In this document: piece after piece, positions 44,392 to 54,400 of the stretch | Layout: each line of letters starts with the position of its first letter | How positions within the stretch are numbered: position 1 is the first letter of the stretch | Assembly: GCA_017746715.1 (NCBI GenBank) | Contig: JAGHZQ010000024.1 | Coordinates: 62,001 to 126,000, forward strand | DNA from: Cyanobacteria bacterium SBLK | GTDB taxonomy: Bacteria > Cyanobacteriota > Cyanobacteriia > Cyanobacteriales > Spirulinaceae | Direction of reading: 5' to 3' | Length of the DNA: 64,000 nucleotides | The notes under the pieces: model-generated | What the model saw: the letters and a program-made list of their open reading frames with translations, nothing else | Database searches by the model: none | Told to the model about the DNA's origin: nothing | Translations under genes and position numbers: made by a program

Positions 44392-44925
44392 TCATTTTCG
44401 CATACGATAGCGCAAATCTGCAAGTAATCTCCGCAAGCGAATATCGAGAGAGTATCCCCGTTTGGTCTGAATCATCACCGTTCCGAAGAGGCGATCGTGA
44501 AAGGCTTGATTCCAGTCGTCGTCCGCATAGGCGATGGCGCAGTCGATAATCAGAGGCGCAACCAACAATAACGTTGCAAAGGGATTGAGAAATAGAATAT
44601 TAAAGCCAACAGCAGCAAACATCGCCAGTCCGCCAACGACACCTTCCCGCTTAGCCAATTCAAAAACATCCGGAACTTTGCGAAACCGCAAATTAAGAAC
44701 TTTGATATCCATACACCAAGATCCCAAACTCTGACCCTGATTTTTATCCACTACCACCACCCGCAAAACGATCCAAACTAAGAAAAAAACGATCGCTTGT
44801 ACCGCTCCCGTCCCCGCAAAGGTACTCAGCAGCCAAGTCACCGTTAAATCGATAACAAAGGCATAAAAGCGCCGTTCGAAGGGGACGCGAGGAAATTTTT
44901 TCGGAGGAAGGCGATCGGGTTCCAT
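44392..44925 (-). CDS. RDD-family membrane protein
   Basis: A 177-residue protein with about three to four membrane helices. The defining Arg and two Asp residues occur as FERRFYAFVIDLTVTW in the first helix and later DCAIAYADDDWNQAFHDRLFG. VDKNQGQSLGSWCMDIKVLN is the typical loop after the second helix. RDD proteins are thought to move ions or small solutes, but the substrate is unknown. It lies upstream of rpmG on the same strand and diverges from clpB; the 329 bases between carry the clpB promoter and no other feature I can identify. Confidence 0.85.
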   Translation of the reverse strand: MEPDRLPPKKFPRVPFERRFYAFVIDLTVTWLLSTFAGTGAVQAIVFFLVWIVLRVVVVDKNQGQSLGSWCMDIKVLNLRFRKVPDVFELAKREGVVGGLAMFAAVGFNILFLNPFATLLLVAPLIIDCAIAYADDDWNQAFHDRLFGTVMIQTKRGYSLDIRLRRLLADLRYRMRK

Positions 44926-45254
44926 AGTTTTCGAGATGCCAAGAGGAAGAGCCAGTTTGTCTTGGATATTCTTAGCTTATCAAGGGAGGGCGTTAACAGG
45001 GGAACAACGACAGATCTCGCAATAGCGTAACTCAAATTAATTCGCTCCCCCCAACCCTCCTTAATACAGCAGGAGAATTCAGAAGTTCGAGATCGCCAGC
45101 GATCGCCCCTTAAACCCTACGAGACCGGAAACCCACCCTCCCAAAGGCGTATTTTCCCGTAAAGAAAACCCCCAACGGGATTTTACAATAGCCATAGACC
45201 GAGGCGATACGGCTAGAGCCAAACGTCGCGATCGCTCGTTTTTGGAGGAGAAAA

Positions 45255-47873
45255 ATGCAGCCCACCAACCCCCAACAATTTACCGAAAAAGCATGGCAAG
45301 CCATCGTTAAAACCCCAGAAATTGCCAAACAAAATAAAAATCAACAACTCGAAAGCGAACATTTAATGAAGGCACTCCTCGAACAAGAGGGACTCGCCAG
45401 CAGTATTTTTAATAAAGCCAACGTCAGCGTGCAAAAATTGCGCGATCGCACCGATGAATTTATCGCCCGCCAGCCGAAAGTCTCCCAAACCAGCGACTCG
45501 ATCTATTTAGGACGCAGTTTGGATGTTCTGTGCGATCGCGCCGAGGCCTTTCGCAAAGAGTTTGGCGATGACTATATCTCCATCGAACACCTCATCCTCG
45601 CCTATCCCAAAGACGATCGCTTCGGTCGCAACCTCTTTCGGGAATTCGATTTGGGCGAAAATAAGTTAAAAGAAATTATTAAGGGAATTCGAGGCAATCA
45701 AAAAGTGACGGATCAAAATCCAGAAGGCAAATACGACGCATTGGAAAAATACGGGCGAGAATTGACGGATCTAGCGCGGGATGGGAAACTCGACCCGGTG
45801 ATCGGTCGAGACGAGGAAATTCGCCGCACGATTCAGATTCTCTCCCGTCGCACGAAAAATAACCCCGTTTTGATTGGGGAACCGGGGGTGGGTAAAACCG
45901 CGATCGTAGAGGGTTTGGCACAGCGTATCATCAGCAAAGATGTCCCCGACTCCCTCAAAGATCGGCGCGTGTTTGCCCTCGATATGGGGGCGTTAATTGC
46001 CGGCGCTAAATATCGCGGCGAATTTGAAGAACGCTTAAAAGCGGTTTTAAAAGAGGTCACGGATTCGAAAGGACAAATTATCCTCTTTATCGATGAAATT
46101 CATACCGTCGTCGGTGCCGGTGCTACCCAAGGGGCAATGGATGCGGGAAATCTCCTCAAACCCATGCTGGCACGGGGAGAACTGCGGTGTATCGGTGCGA
46201 CGACTCTCGATGAGTATCGCAAATATATCGAAAAAGATGCGGCGTTAGAGCGGCGTTTCCAAGAAGTCTTGGTGGACGAACCCACCGAAGCCGATACCAT
46301 CTCCATTTTACGAGGGCTGAAAGAGCGCTATGAGGTTCACCACGGGGTGAAAATTGCCGATAGTGCCTTAGTTGCCGCCGCCATGCTTTCCAACCGTTAT
46401 ATTAGCGATCGCTTCCTTCCAGACAAAGCGATCGACCTCGTAGACGAAGCCGCAGCCAAGTTAAAAATGGAAATTACTTCCAAACCCGAGGAACTCGATG
46501 AAGTCGATCGCAAGATTTTGCAATTGGAAATGGAGAGACTTTCCTTACAAAAAGATAATGACGAAGCGGCACGCGATCGCCTTGCGATTTTAGAAAAAGA
46601 ACTCGCCGATCTCAAAGAAGAACAATCCCATCTCAACGCCCAATGGCAATCGGAAAAAGAGGTCATCGATAAAATTAATACGATTAAAGAAGAAATCGAT
46701 CGCGTCCATTTAGAAATGCAGCAAGCCGAACGGGTCGCCGAACTCGAACGCGCTGCCAAATTGCGCTATGATAAACTACCCAGTTTACAGCGCCAAATCA
46801 AAGAAACGGAAAGTCAATTGGCCGACATTCAAACCAGTGGCAAATCTTTATTGCGAGAGGAAGTTTTAGAAGCGGATATTGCCGAAATTATCTCCAAATG
46901 GACGGGGATTCCCCTCAGTAAGTTGGTGGAATCAGAGAAGGCAAAATTACTGCATTTAGAGGATGAGTTGCACCAGCGAGTCGTCGGACAAGATGAAGCC
47001 GTCACTGCCGTTGCCGATGCTATTCAACGCTCTCGGGCGGGGTTGGCAGATCCCAATCGTCCCATTGCCAGCTTTATTTTCCTCGGACCTACGGGAGTCG
47101 GAAAAACCGAATTGGGTAAAGCATTAGCCGCTAATCTTTTCGATACCGAAGAAGCGATCGTTCGCATCGATATGTCGGAATATATGGAGAAACACAGTGT
47201 TTCTCGTTTGATGGGAGCCCCTCCGGGTTATGTGGGTTACGAACAAGGGGGACAATTAACCGAAGCCATTCGCCGCCGTCCTTATTCGGTCATCCTTTTT
47301 GATGAGATTGAAAAGGCACATAACGACGTATTTAATGTCTTGTTGCAAATCTTAGATGATGGGCGTTTGACAGATTCTCAAGGTCATACCGTAGACTTTA
47401 AAAATTCTATCATTATTATGACTAGCAATATCGGCTCGCAATCGATTTTAGAGTTAGCGGGAGATGATGCCAATTATGAAATGATGCGATCGCAAGTCAT
47501 GGGAGCCATGCGAGAAAACTTCCGTCCCGAATTTCTCAACCGAGTGGATGAAGTCATCATCTTCCGCAGTTTGATCAAAGAACAATTAAAGCGTATTGTC
47601 AAACTCCAAGTTCAACGTTTGGAGAAGCGTTTGAGCGAGCAAAAAATCGCCCTCAAACTATCGGAAACTGCCTTGGATTATCTAGCAGAATTGGGTTACG
47701 ATCCCGTTTATGGGGCGCGACCTTTAAAACGAGCCGTGCAGCGATATTTAGAAACCGATATTGCCAAAGCTATTTTGCAAGGTAATTTTACGGCTGGTGA
47801 TACGATCTTTGGGGATGTCGAAGGGGAACGATTATTGTTTAAACGCTTGTCTGTGGATTTGTTAAAAGCGTAA
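45255..47873 (+). CDS. clpB: ATP-dependent disaggregase ClpB
   Basis: An 872-residue hexameric AAA+ chaperone that works with DnaK to pull proteins out of aggregates after heat stress. Regions: N-terminal Clp domain ([17 protein letters not shown]), NBD1 with Walker A GEPGVGKT (~209) and Walker [18 protein letters not shown], a coiled-coil middle domain (~410-525) that separates ClpB from ClpA/ClpC, and NBD2 with GPTGVGKTE (~611) and [18 protein letters not shown]. Length is normal. GGAGG lies seven bases before the ATG. A hairpin follows the stop. Confidence 0.96.
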   Translation: MQPTNPQQFTEKAWQAIVKTPEIAKQNKNQQLESEHLMKALLEQEGLASSIFNKANVSVQKLRDRTDEFIARQPKVSQTSDSIYLGRSLDVLCDRAEAFRKEFGDDYISIEHLILAYPKDDRFGRNLFREFDLGENKLKEIIKGIRGNQKVTDQNPEGKYDALEKYGRELTDLARDGKLDPVIGRDEEIRRTIQILSRRTKNNPVLIGEPGVGKTAIVEGLAQRIISKDVPDSLKDRRVFALDMGALIAGAKYRGEFEERLKAVLKEVTDSKGQIILFIDEIHTVVGAGATQGAMDAGNLLKPMLARGELRCIGATTLDEYRKYIEKDAALERRFQEVLVDEPTEADTISILRGLKERYEVHHGVKIADSALVAAAMLSNRYISDRFLPDKAIDLVDEAAAKLKMEITSKPEELDEVDRKILQLEMERLSLQKDNDEAARDRLAILEKELADLKEEQSHLNAQWQSEKEVIDKINTIKEEIDRVHLEMQQAERVAELERAAKLRYDKLPSLQRQIKETESQLADIQTSGKSLLREEVLEADIAEIISKWTGIPLSKLVESEKAKLLHLEDELHQRVVGQDEAVTAVADAIQRSRAGLADPNRPIASFIFLGPTGVGKTELGKALAANLFDTEEAIVRIDMSEYMEKHSVSRLMGAPPGYVGYEQGGQLTEAIRRRPYSVILFDEIEKAHNDVFNVLLQILDDGRLTDSQGHTVDFKNSIIIMTSNIGSQSILELAGDDANYEMMRSQVMGAMRENFRPEFLNRVDEVIIFRSLIKEQLKRIVKLQVQRLEKRLSEQKIALKLSETALDYLAELGYDPVYGARPLKRAVQRYLETDIAKAILQGNFTAGDTIFGDVEGERLLFKRLSVDLLKA

Positions 47874-47878
47874 CATTA

Positions 47879-47899
47879 AGGGCGCAGTGTTTGCGCCCT
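47879..47899 (+). terminator. Hairpin after clpB
   Basis: AGGGCGCA and TGCGCCCT form an 8-bp GC-rich stem with loop gtgtt, five bases after the clpB stop. The T tract is poor (cacttctc). It separates clpB from the convergent PLP-enzyme gene. Confidence 0.65.
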
Positions 47900-47965
47900 C
47901 ACTTCTCAGTCGAGATTTTACTATCTTTCGGGCTTTTTTTCTGTATCTACTCTACTTTTCACGAA

Positions 47966-49393
47966 TTATTGAGGTAGGTCATACCAAGCATTCATGCCTT
48001 CGATCGCCAGATCGATATCCGCCTTGGTATTGTAGATATGAGGACAGAGACGGAAAGTCGCGTCATCACCCGAGCCGGCAATACGATACTCAGATGCTTC
48101 GTAAATCCAATCGTACAGGTTGATTCCCCGATTTCCGATGGGTGCCTCAATGCGAACAACTCCCCATCTTCGAGCTGGATTCAGGGGAGTCACAAACGTC
48201 CATCGGCCCGGATTTCTTGCCTCGAGACCGTCAATTAAGTAGGTAGCAAGCTCTGCAACTCGATCGTAAGGATTGTTAATTTGAAGCGATGTCCACATCA
48301 TTTGAGTAGTGGCCAAGGTAATCAGGTTCACATCGTCGCGTTGACCGAGGAGTTCAAAACGAAGTGCGGTATCGGGCATATCCTGCCAATCACCAATCGT
48401 GATTTTGTAATCATAAGCGAAGATGCTCGGCATAAAGTTTTGCACCTTGTCTTTCGACATCCAAAACAATCCAGTTTCCTTAGGACCGAGAAACCACTTG
48501 TGTGCGCTAGATATAAAGCTATGACAGTAGGGCGTACTTAAATTGACTGACTCCGCTCCCCAGACCATCGTTCCGTCAATATGGATGTGACAGTCATAAC
48601 TATTCGTCTGGACATGATTCCAAATTCCTTGAGTGACCGTATCGGGAATGCGAAAACCGCTACCATTTGAGGTTTTAGAGTAGGCGCAAAAGCGAGTTTG
48701 TTCGTTAATGTTATCAGTAAAAGCTTGTTGGATCTCAGCATCTGAAGCGTTAGGATCGAAGTCTACGATAATAATATCAAACAGACCCTCGGGATTATTC
48801 CATTCAGCTCGGAGTCGCCATGCTTCTAAATTGGTTGGATGATTCTCAGACCACAGTACAACATTTTCACGCTCGCTCGAAGACCAGTTACGAAAACCAC
48901 AACCGATCGCGTTATTCGCTTCGCTGGCATTCCGCACCATAGCAACACTTTGCACATCATCGGGATTCGTTGAATCCAAACCAACTCCCTCAACCAGAAG
49001 TTCGCGGGCCTGTTCGAGCTGTTGTACCCGTTCTCCTTCTGCCATGCGAACTTGTTGGGCCACATTGTTGTTGTAAGCAAGACGAAGCGTATTGGCCGAA
49101 TCCAGTAATTCAGTAGGTTCTGGACATAAATTAGCTGCATTGATGGGGATTATTTTATCCACTTCGCTTGCAAAGCCAAATCTCTGCTGGAACTCAGTCC
49201 AAAAGTCCTCATCAGATAGCTCGGTATTGCGGGTGAGTTTCAACAATGCGTAGATATTCGTGCAAATCTTGTCGCATTCTGCTGGGGAGAGAATTTTGGC
49301 ATTGGCAATGGGATCGAAGAGCCGATGTACAGCTGCTTCATCTATTGCCATGGCAGCTTTTTCGCGAATTTTAGGGTCAATGGGTTCAAACAT
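47966..49393 (-). CDS. Class V aminotransferase-fold PLP enzyme
   Basis: A 475-residue cytosolic PLP enzyme related to isopenicillin-N epimerase, kynureninase and cysteine desulfurase folds. The Schiff-base lysine is in FISSAHKWFLGPKETGLFW, and the Asp that pairs with the PLP ring is probably in HIHIDGTMVWGAESVNL. RNASEANNAIGCG is the phosphate-side loop. It lacks the Cys-loop of a desulfurase, so I do not call it DndA or IscS; its substrate is unknown. The gene and ~380 bases beyond contain no exact GCGATCGC, suggesting a foreign origin. It stands alone, converging with clpB. Confidence 0.8.
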   Translation of the reverse strand: MFEPIDPKIREKAAMAIDEAAVHRLFDPIANAKILSPAECDKICTNIYALLKLTRNTELSDEDFWTEFQQRFGFASEVDKIIPINAANLCPEPTELLDSANTLRLAYNNNVAQQVRMAEGERVQQLEQARELLVEGVGLDSTNPDDVQSVAMVRNASEANNAIGCGFRNWSSSERENVVLWSENHPTNLEAWRLRAEWNNPEGLFDIIIVDFDPNASDAEIQQAFTDNINEQTRFCAYSKTSNGSGFRIPDTVTQGIWNHVQTNSYDCHIHIDGTMVWGAESVNLSTPYCHSFISSAHKWFLGPKETGLFWMSKDKVQNFMPSIFAYDYKITIGDWQDMPDTALRFELLGQRDDVNLITLATTQMMWTSLQINNPYDRVAELATYLIDGLEARNPGRWTFVTPLNPARRWGVVRIEAPIGNRGINLYDWIYEASEYRIAGSGDDATFRLCPHIYNTKADIDLAIEGMNAWYDLPQ

Positions 49394-49775
49394 ACTTTTT
49401 TGAGCGATAATTCAACAATAGTTCTTTGAAGTTGCAAAATTACAGACTCCAAAATGCAATCGCTGAATGACACGATTTTTACATTACCACTCTACAGAGT
49501 AGGTATTGATTTTTCAACAAGTAGATCTACTTAAGCAACGAAGAAAAATTTTTTTCGTGAAGCTCCCGATTGTTGGTTCATAAAAACTATCTTGTCTTCG
49601 CTTTGAGTTCGGGCGAGAGCTTTAAGTGATATTTATATTGAAACTCCTGTTAGCTGAATTCCGAGAAGCCTCACGCTAAAATCTTTAGAGGTCGATTGGA
49701 TCTGCTGAATCGACCTCGATCGCCTTGAGTTCGAAAATAGGGATGTACCATGCGTCGCGTCCCATTTTCAAATTT
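49394..49775. other. Intergenic region, no gene found
   Basis: About 380 bases between two minus-strand genes. AT-rich near the PLP enzyme; I find no open frame with protein-like composition, no strong hairpin and no RNA gene. It should contain the PLP-enzyme promoter. Confidence 0.5.
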
Positions 49776-50969
49776 TCAAGATTGAACTAATTTTGCCAAC
49801 CAAGCATCGTAATGCCCGGCATTTTCTCCCTCCATGGCATCATCGGTATAGCCCGTAATATAAATATTGCCGCGATCGTCCAAAGCCACCGCATTGCAAC
49901 CGTCCTCCCCAGACGTACCGATTTGCTTAATCCAATGTTGCGTCCCATCAGTATCGTATTTAGCCACCCAAGCATCGGACTCTCCCGCATTTTCTTCCCC
50001 CATCGTCCCAAAAGTAAAGCCCGCAAGATAAACATTACCCCCTTCATCGATCGCCACCCCCGTCGATTCCTCATCATGTCGAGAGCCAAGCTGTTTGACC
50101 CATTCTCGCGCCCCCGCATCGCTATATTTAGCCACCCAAGCATCATAGCCCCCGGCATTTTCTTCTCCCATTGTCCCTTGGGTATAGCCAGAAACATAAA
50201 CATAACCTTGGCGATCGATTGCAATATCATTGCATCCCGTTTCCGCCGCATCTCCTAAAGGCACGATCCATTTTTGAATGCCCTCGCCGCTATAGCGAGC
50301 GATCCAAGCATGGGACATGGCTTCCCGCCCTGCAATGGGCATCGAAGTATTGCCTGCCACGTAGACATTAATATAAGTCCGTCCCGTGTGAGGACTGACC
50401 TCCGAACCAATGGCTAACGTAGTCGAGGCGTTTTCGTGATATTTTCCTAAAGGAGTCCACCACAATCTCACCCCCATCGAGTCATATTTTGCCAGCCAAG
50501 CCTCCCAATCTCCTTCTGTGGGGACGGCATAACCGGTAACATAAATATTACCCTTGCCATCCACTCCGATACTGTTGGGAATTTGGGGATGAATTTCCGC
50601 GAGGGGTTTAAGCCATTCCTGCTTGCCTTCAGCATTGTATTTTGCCAGCCACGTCCTTGCAATTTGGCTCTCGCTGCTGTCAAAACTGTAGGTGTAACCC
50701 AAAATATAGATGCTGTTATCTGGCGCGATCGCAATGCCATTGGATTCATCTTCCCCAGCGGTGCCCAACTGCTGCACCCAAAGTTGTTCGCCTTCGGAAT
50801 TATACTTGGCAATCCAAGCATCGTTCCCCCCTTGATTTTCGCCAGCCAAAGCACCAGATGTATAGCCAGTCACATAAATATTGCCTTCCGAATCCACGGC
50901 AAGATCGTAAGCATCATCTTCTCCTGCCGTACCTAATTGCTGAATCCATGCCACCGTTGCGTTACTCAT
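49776..50969 (-). CDS. SBBP-repeat beta-propeller protein
   Basis: A 397-residue protein made of about seven repeats of the pattern W.QQLGTAGED...DLAVDSEGNIYVTGYT followed by G.NDAWIAKYNSEG. These seven-bladed-propeller (SBBP, TolB-like) repeats usually bind partners or surfaces rather than catalyse. There is no clear signal peptide, although many relatives are exported. The repeats begin at residue 1 of the ATG at 50969, so the chain is nearly all propeller. It diverges from the DUF3146-like gene. Confidence 0.85.
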   Translation of the reverse strand: MSNATVAWIQQLGTAGEDDAYDLAVDSEGNIYVTGYTSGALAGENQGGNDAWIAKYNSEGEQLWVQQLGTAGEDESNGIAIAPDNSIYILGYTYSFDSSESQIARTWLAKYNAEGKQEWLKPLAEIHPQIPNSIGVDGKGNIYVTGYAVPTEGDWEAWLAKYDSMGVRLWWTPLGKYHENASTTLAIGSEVSPHTGRTYINVYVAGNTSMPIAGREAMSHAWIARYSGEGIQKWIVPLGDAAETGCNDIAIDRQGYVYVSGYTQGTMGEENAGGYDAWVAKYSDAGAREWVKQLGSRHDEESTGVAIDEGGNVYLAGFTFGTMGEENAGESDAWVAKYDTDGTQHWIKQIGTSGEDGCNAVALDDRGNIYITGYTDDAMEGENAGHYDAWLAKLVQS

Positions 50970-51059
50970 AATCAGTTCTCTTTAGAATTTTGCTTAGAAT
51001 GAATTCTATTATTTCATATCGATCGCCGTTCATCGATCGCCGTTCATCGATAATCGTTC

Positions 51060-51314
51060 ATGAGTTTTCCAGAAACCACCGCTTACGTCCGCATTACCCA
51101 ACAATCGTGGCAGCAGGGACGCATCGCAGGAGAAGTCAAAGCTGCTTCTTACGAATGGCAATTTCAATGGCACTTTCGTCAGGGTCAATTAATCGTGCGT
51201 CCGTCCCTCGGACGCGCCTTAATTCTCGAACCCCTCAACCGTTTTTTGGAACGATGCGACTACCAACTCGAAGCAGGAGGCGACTATCAATTCACCGTCA
51301 GAGCAAAATTATAA
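51060..51314 (+). CDS. Small cyanobacterial protein, DUF3146-like
   Basis: An 84-residue protein: MSFPETTAYVRITQQSWQQG, WHFRQGQLIVRPSLGRALI, LEPLNRFLERCDYQLEAGGD and YQFTVRAKL. It looks like a small beta-barrel-type fold and resembles the DUF3146 family restricted to cyanobacteria; function unknown. It is a single gene; the next gene starts ~155 bases further on. Confidence 0.6.
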   Translation: MSFPETTAYVRITQQSWQQGRIAGEVKAASYEWQFQWHFRQGQLIVRPSLGRALILEPLNRFLERCDYQLEAGGDYQFTVRAKL

Positions 51315-51470
51315 TTTGTTTATTGGGTGCTTGCACTGTACTTTGACAAGCCCAGCAGCCGCAAAGCCGAAGTGTTGGGTTTTGATTCGCAAGTGGTAAC
51401 TGGTGACTGAATTCTCGCCGTTCGTCAAAAAATCCACCACAATAGGAAAAGGTCATACTTAGGAGGGACG

Positions 51471-54400
51471 ATGGACGGGGACAAACTACACATTCTTCTC
51501 ATTTCCGATAGTGCGACAGATTACCAACAGTTGACCAGCCTCCTCGATCGCCGCTCTCGAGTCGAGTTGCACTGGGAACAAACCCTACCCTCTCCAGACG
51601 ATCGCCGCCATTGGGATGTCTGGATTCTTGCCGATCGCTTATCCTCTCTTCTTCCCCTTTCTCTTTCCATTCCGATCGTTCTCCTCGCGGATGTGCCAGA
51701 AACGGAAATCCCAGGGCAACAAGCCGGAATTGCCGATTATTGGCTGCGGGAAGAATTGACCCTCGCTTTTGTCAATCGATCTTTGCGATCGCTTTTAGAG
51801 ATTCATCAATTAAAATCCCAGAATCGCTCCCTCACCGAAGAACTCGCTAAATACAAGCATATCGAACAAACTTTTCGCGAAAGCGAGGCGCGACTCCTCG
51901 AACTCCTCTCCAATACTTCCGATGGCATTCTCATCATCGATCTCCAAGGGAGCGTGCGCTTTGCCAACCCCGTTGCGGCCAAACTCTTCAATTGTTCCCT
52001 CAATGAATTGGTGGGCAGTGAATTTGGATTGCCCGTTATGGAGGGAGAAAGTGCCGAACTGAACCTGTTGCGGGCTGAAGGAGAATGGGGGATTGGAGAA
52101 ATGCGGGTCGCAGAAACGGAATGGCAATCAGAACCCGTCTATGCGATTGCCCTGCGAGATATTACAGAACGCAGAGAAGCCGAAACTGCCCTGCGAGAAA
52201 GCAAAGAACGCTTTCAACAAATGGCCGACAACATCCAAGACGTGTTTTGGCTGGCATCCCCCGGACTCGATCGCTGGTTTTACGTGAGTCCCGCCTACGA
52301 GCGCATTTGGGGACAGTCGCGGGATCTCCTCTATACCGATCCCGCCTCTTGGTTGGCCGCGGTCCATCCCGAGGATCGAGAGGTTGCTTGCACTCTGTTA
52401 AACCCCGATCGATTCGAGAGTCCAAATTCCTGCGAATATCGCGTGCAAACGAGCAACAGTCAAATCCGTTGGATTTGTGCGAGAATCTTTCCCATTCATG
52501 ACGAACGTAGAAAAATCGTTCGCCTTGCCGGAATTTGGGAAGATATTACCCAAAGAAAGCAAGCAGAACTCGCTCTTGAAGCCTCGCGATCGCGACTGGC
52601 AGGAATTTTAGAGATTGCTGACGATGCCATTATCTCCATCAATATTCACCAACAGATCGCGCTCTTCAATCGCGGAGCGGAGAAAATTTTCGGCTATAAC
52701 AGCGAGGAAGTGATGGGGAAATCTCTCAATCTTCTTTTGCCAGAGTTTGCCACAGACATCGACCAACAGGACGCGGATCGCTTCGCCCGAGCTGCGGACG
52801 GCATCGGAACAATGGGCGATCTCGGTACGATTGTCGGTCGCCGTAAAAAGGGGGAAGAGTTTCCAGTCGAAGCCTCGATTTCTTTGTTGGAGATCGATGG
52901 CGAGAAGATTTTTACAATAATTTTGCGAGATATCAGCGATCGCCAACAGGCAGCCGAACGATTGCAAAGAAGCCAGCATTTTATCGAGCGGGTCGCCGAT
53001 GCCAGTCCCAGCCTGCTGTATATTTACGATCTCATCGAAAACAAAAACGTCTATCTTAATGGCGATCTCGGAGTCTTGGGTTACTCCAGCGAAGAAATTC
53101 ACGCCATGGGCGATCGCCTCTTGCAAGAGATTCTCCACCCCGAGGATCTGGAGTTGTGGCCTCAACGCCGGCAACGCTTCCAAAAGGCCAACGATGGCGA
53201 TGTGATTAAAACCGAATACCGCATCCGTCACAAGCAAGGTCAATGGCGATGGCTGTACAGCCGCGATATTATTTTTTCTCGCACCTCCCATGGCTCTCCC
53301 AAAGAAATTCTCGGAGTTGCCGTCGATATCAGCGATCGCAAGGAAGTCGAAGCACAACTGCAAGAATATCGCGAACGTCTCGAAGAATTGGTCGAACGAA
53401 GAACAAACGAACTGCTCGAGATCAATCAACAACTCCAACAAGAAATTCAGGAACGAAAACAGGCCAGAAGCGCGCTTTATTTTCAAGCACGGCTGCTCGA
53501 TATGGTGGATCACGCCGTCATTGCCACGGACCTGATGGGAACGATTACTTATTGGAATCGAGGAGCCCAAATCCTTTACGGCCGGTTAGCCGCAGAGACA
53601 ATCGGACGAAATATCCTTGATGCGATCCCATCCAATACCCCCCGAAAGAATGCCGCAGAAATGATGCAATCTCTGTATCGGGGAGAAAGTTGGTACGGCG
53701 AGTTTCAGGTGAAGCAACGAGATGGGAGAGAATTTCCCGCAATGGTCATCGATTCTCCAGTTTATAACGAAGCCGGAGAGTTAGTCGGCATCGTGGAGAT
53801 TTCTTTTGATAACAGCGAACGCAAGCAAGCCGAAGAGGCCCTGCGAAAGGCCAATGCCGAATTGGGAATTACTGTCGAGCAGACTACCCGAGATTTAGGC
53901 GGGGCGATCGAGAAACTCCAACAAGAAATCGTCAAGCGCAAACTCGCCGAAACCGAATTGCAAGAAAGCGAAGAACGCTTTCGCGTGGTTTTGCAAACCT
54001 CTCCAGTGGTTGTCTTCCATCAAGATATCAATCTTTACTACACTTGGATTTACAATACCTTCAAGCCTTTCACCCCCAAAGACTTTATCGGCAGGCGAGA
54101 CGAAGACCTCTTCGATCCCGAAACCGCCGAACGCCTCAATCGTATCAAACAAGGCGTGCTCGAAAGCGGCAAGGGAACTCGGGTGGAAACATCAATTTTC
54201 TACAACGGTCGGGTTCTCTATTACGATATGACTTTTGAACCCTTGCGTTTTCGTTCCGGACGCATTATCGGTTTAACCGGCGCCGCGATCGAGATTACCC
54301 ATCGCAAGGAAGCCGAAGAAACCCTCAGACAGCAAATGGAACGAGAGCGCTTGTTGGGACAAATTGCTCGCCACGTCCGACAATCTTTGCAATTGGACGA

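Noticed and set aside
47966..49393. PLP enzyme as the missing DndA/IscS partner of DndD
   Set aside because: It lacks a recognisable desulfurase cysteine loop and is 28 kb away; the sequence is closer to epimerase/kynureninase-like class V enzymes.
51340..51470. Possible gene remnant upstream of the 1634-residue kinase
   Set aside because: The text resembles common intergenic filler of cyanobacteria (ggtaactggtgactg and similar); no coding potential was seen.
52608..53570. 320-codon open frame on the minus strand inside the 1634-residue kinase
   Set aside because: It mirrors PAS-domain coding sequence and has no protein-like motifs of its own.
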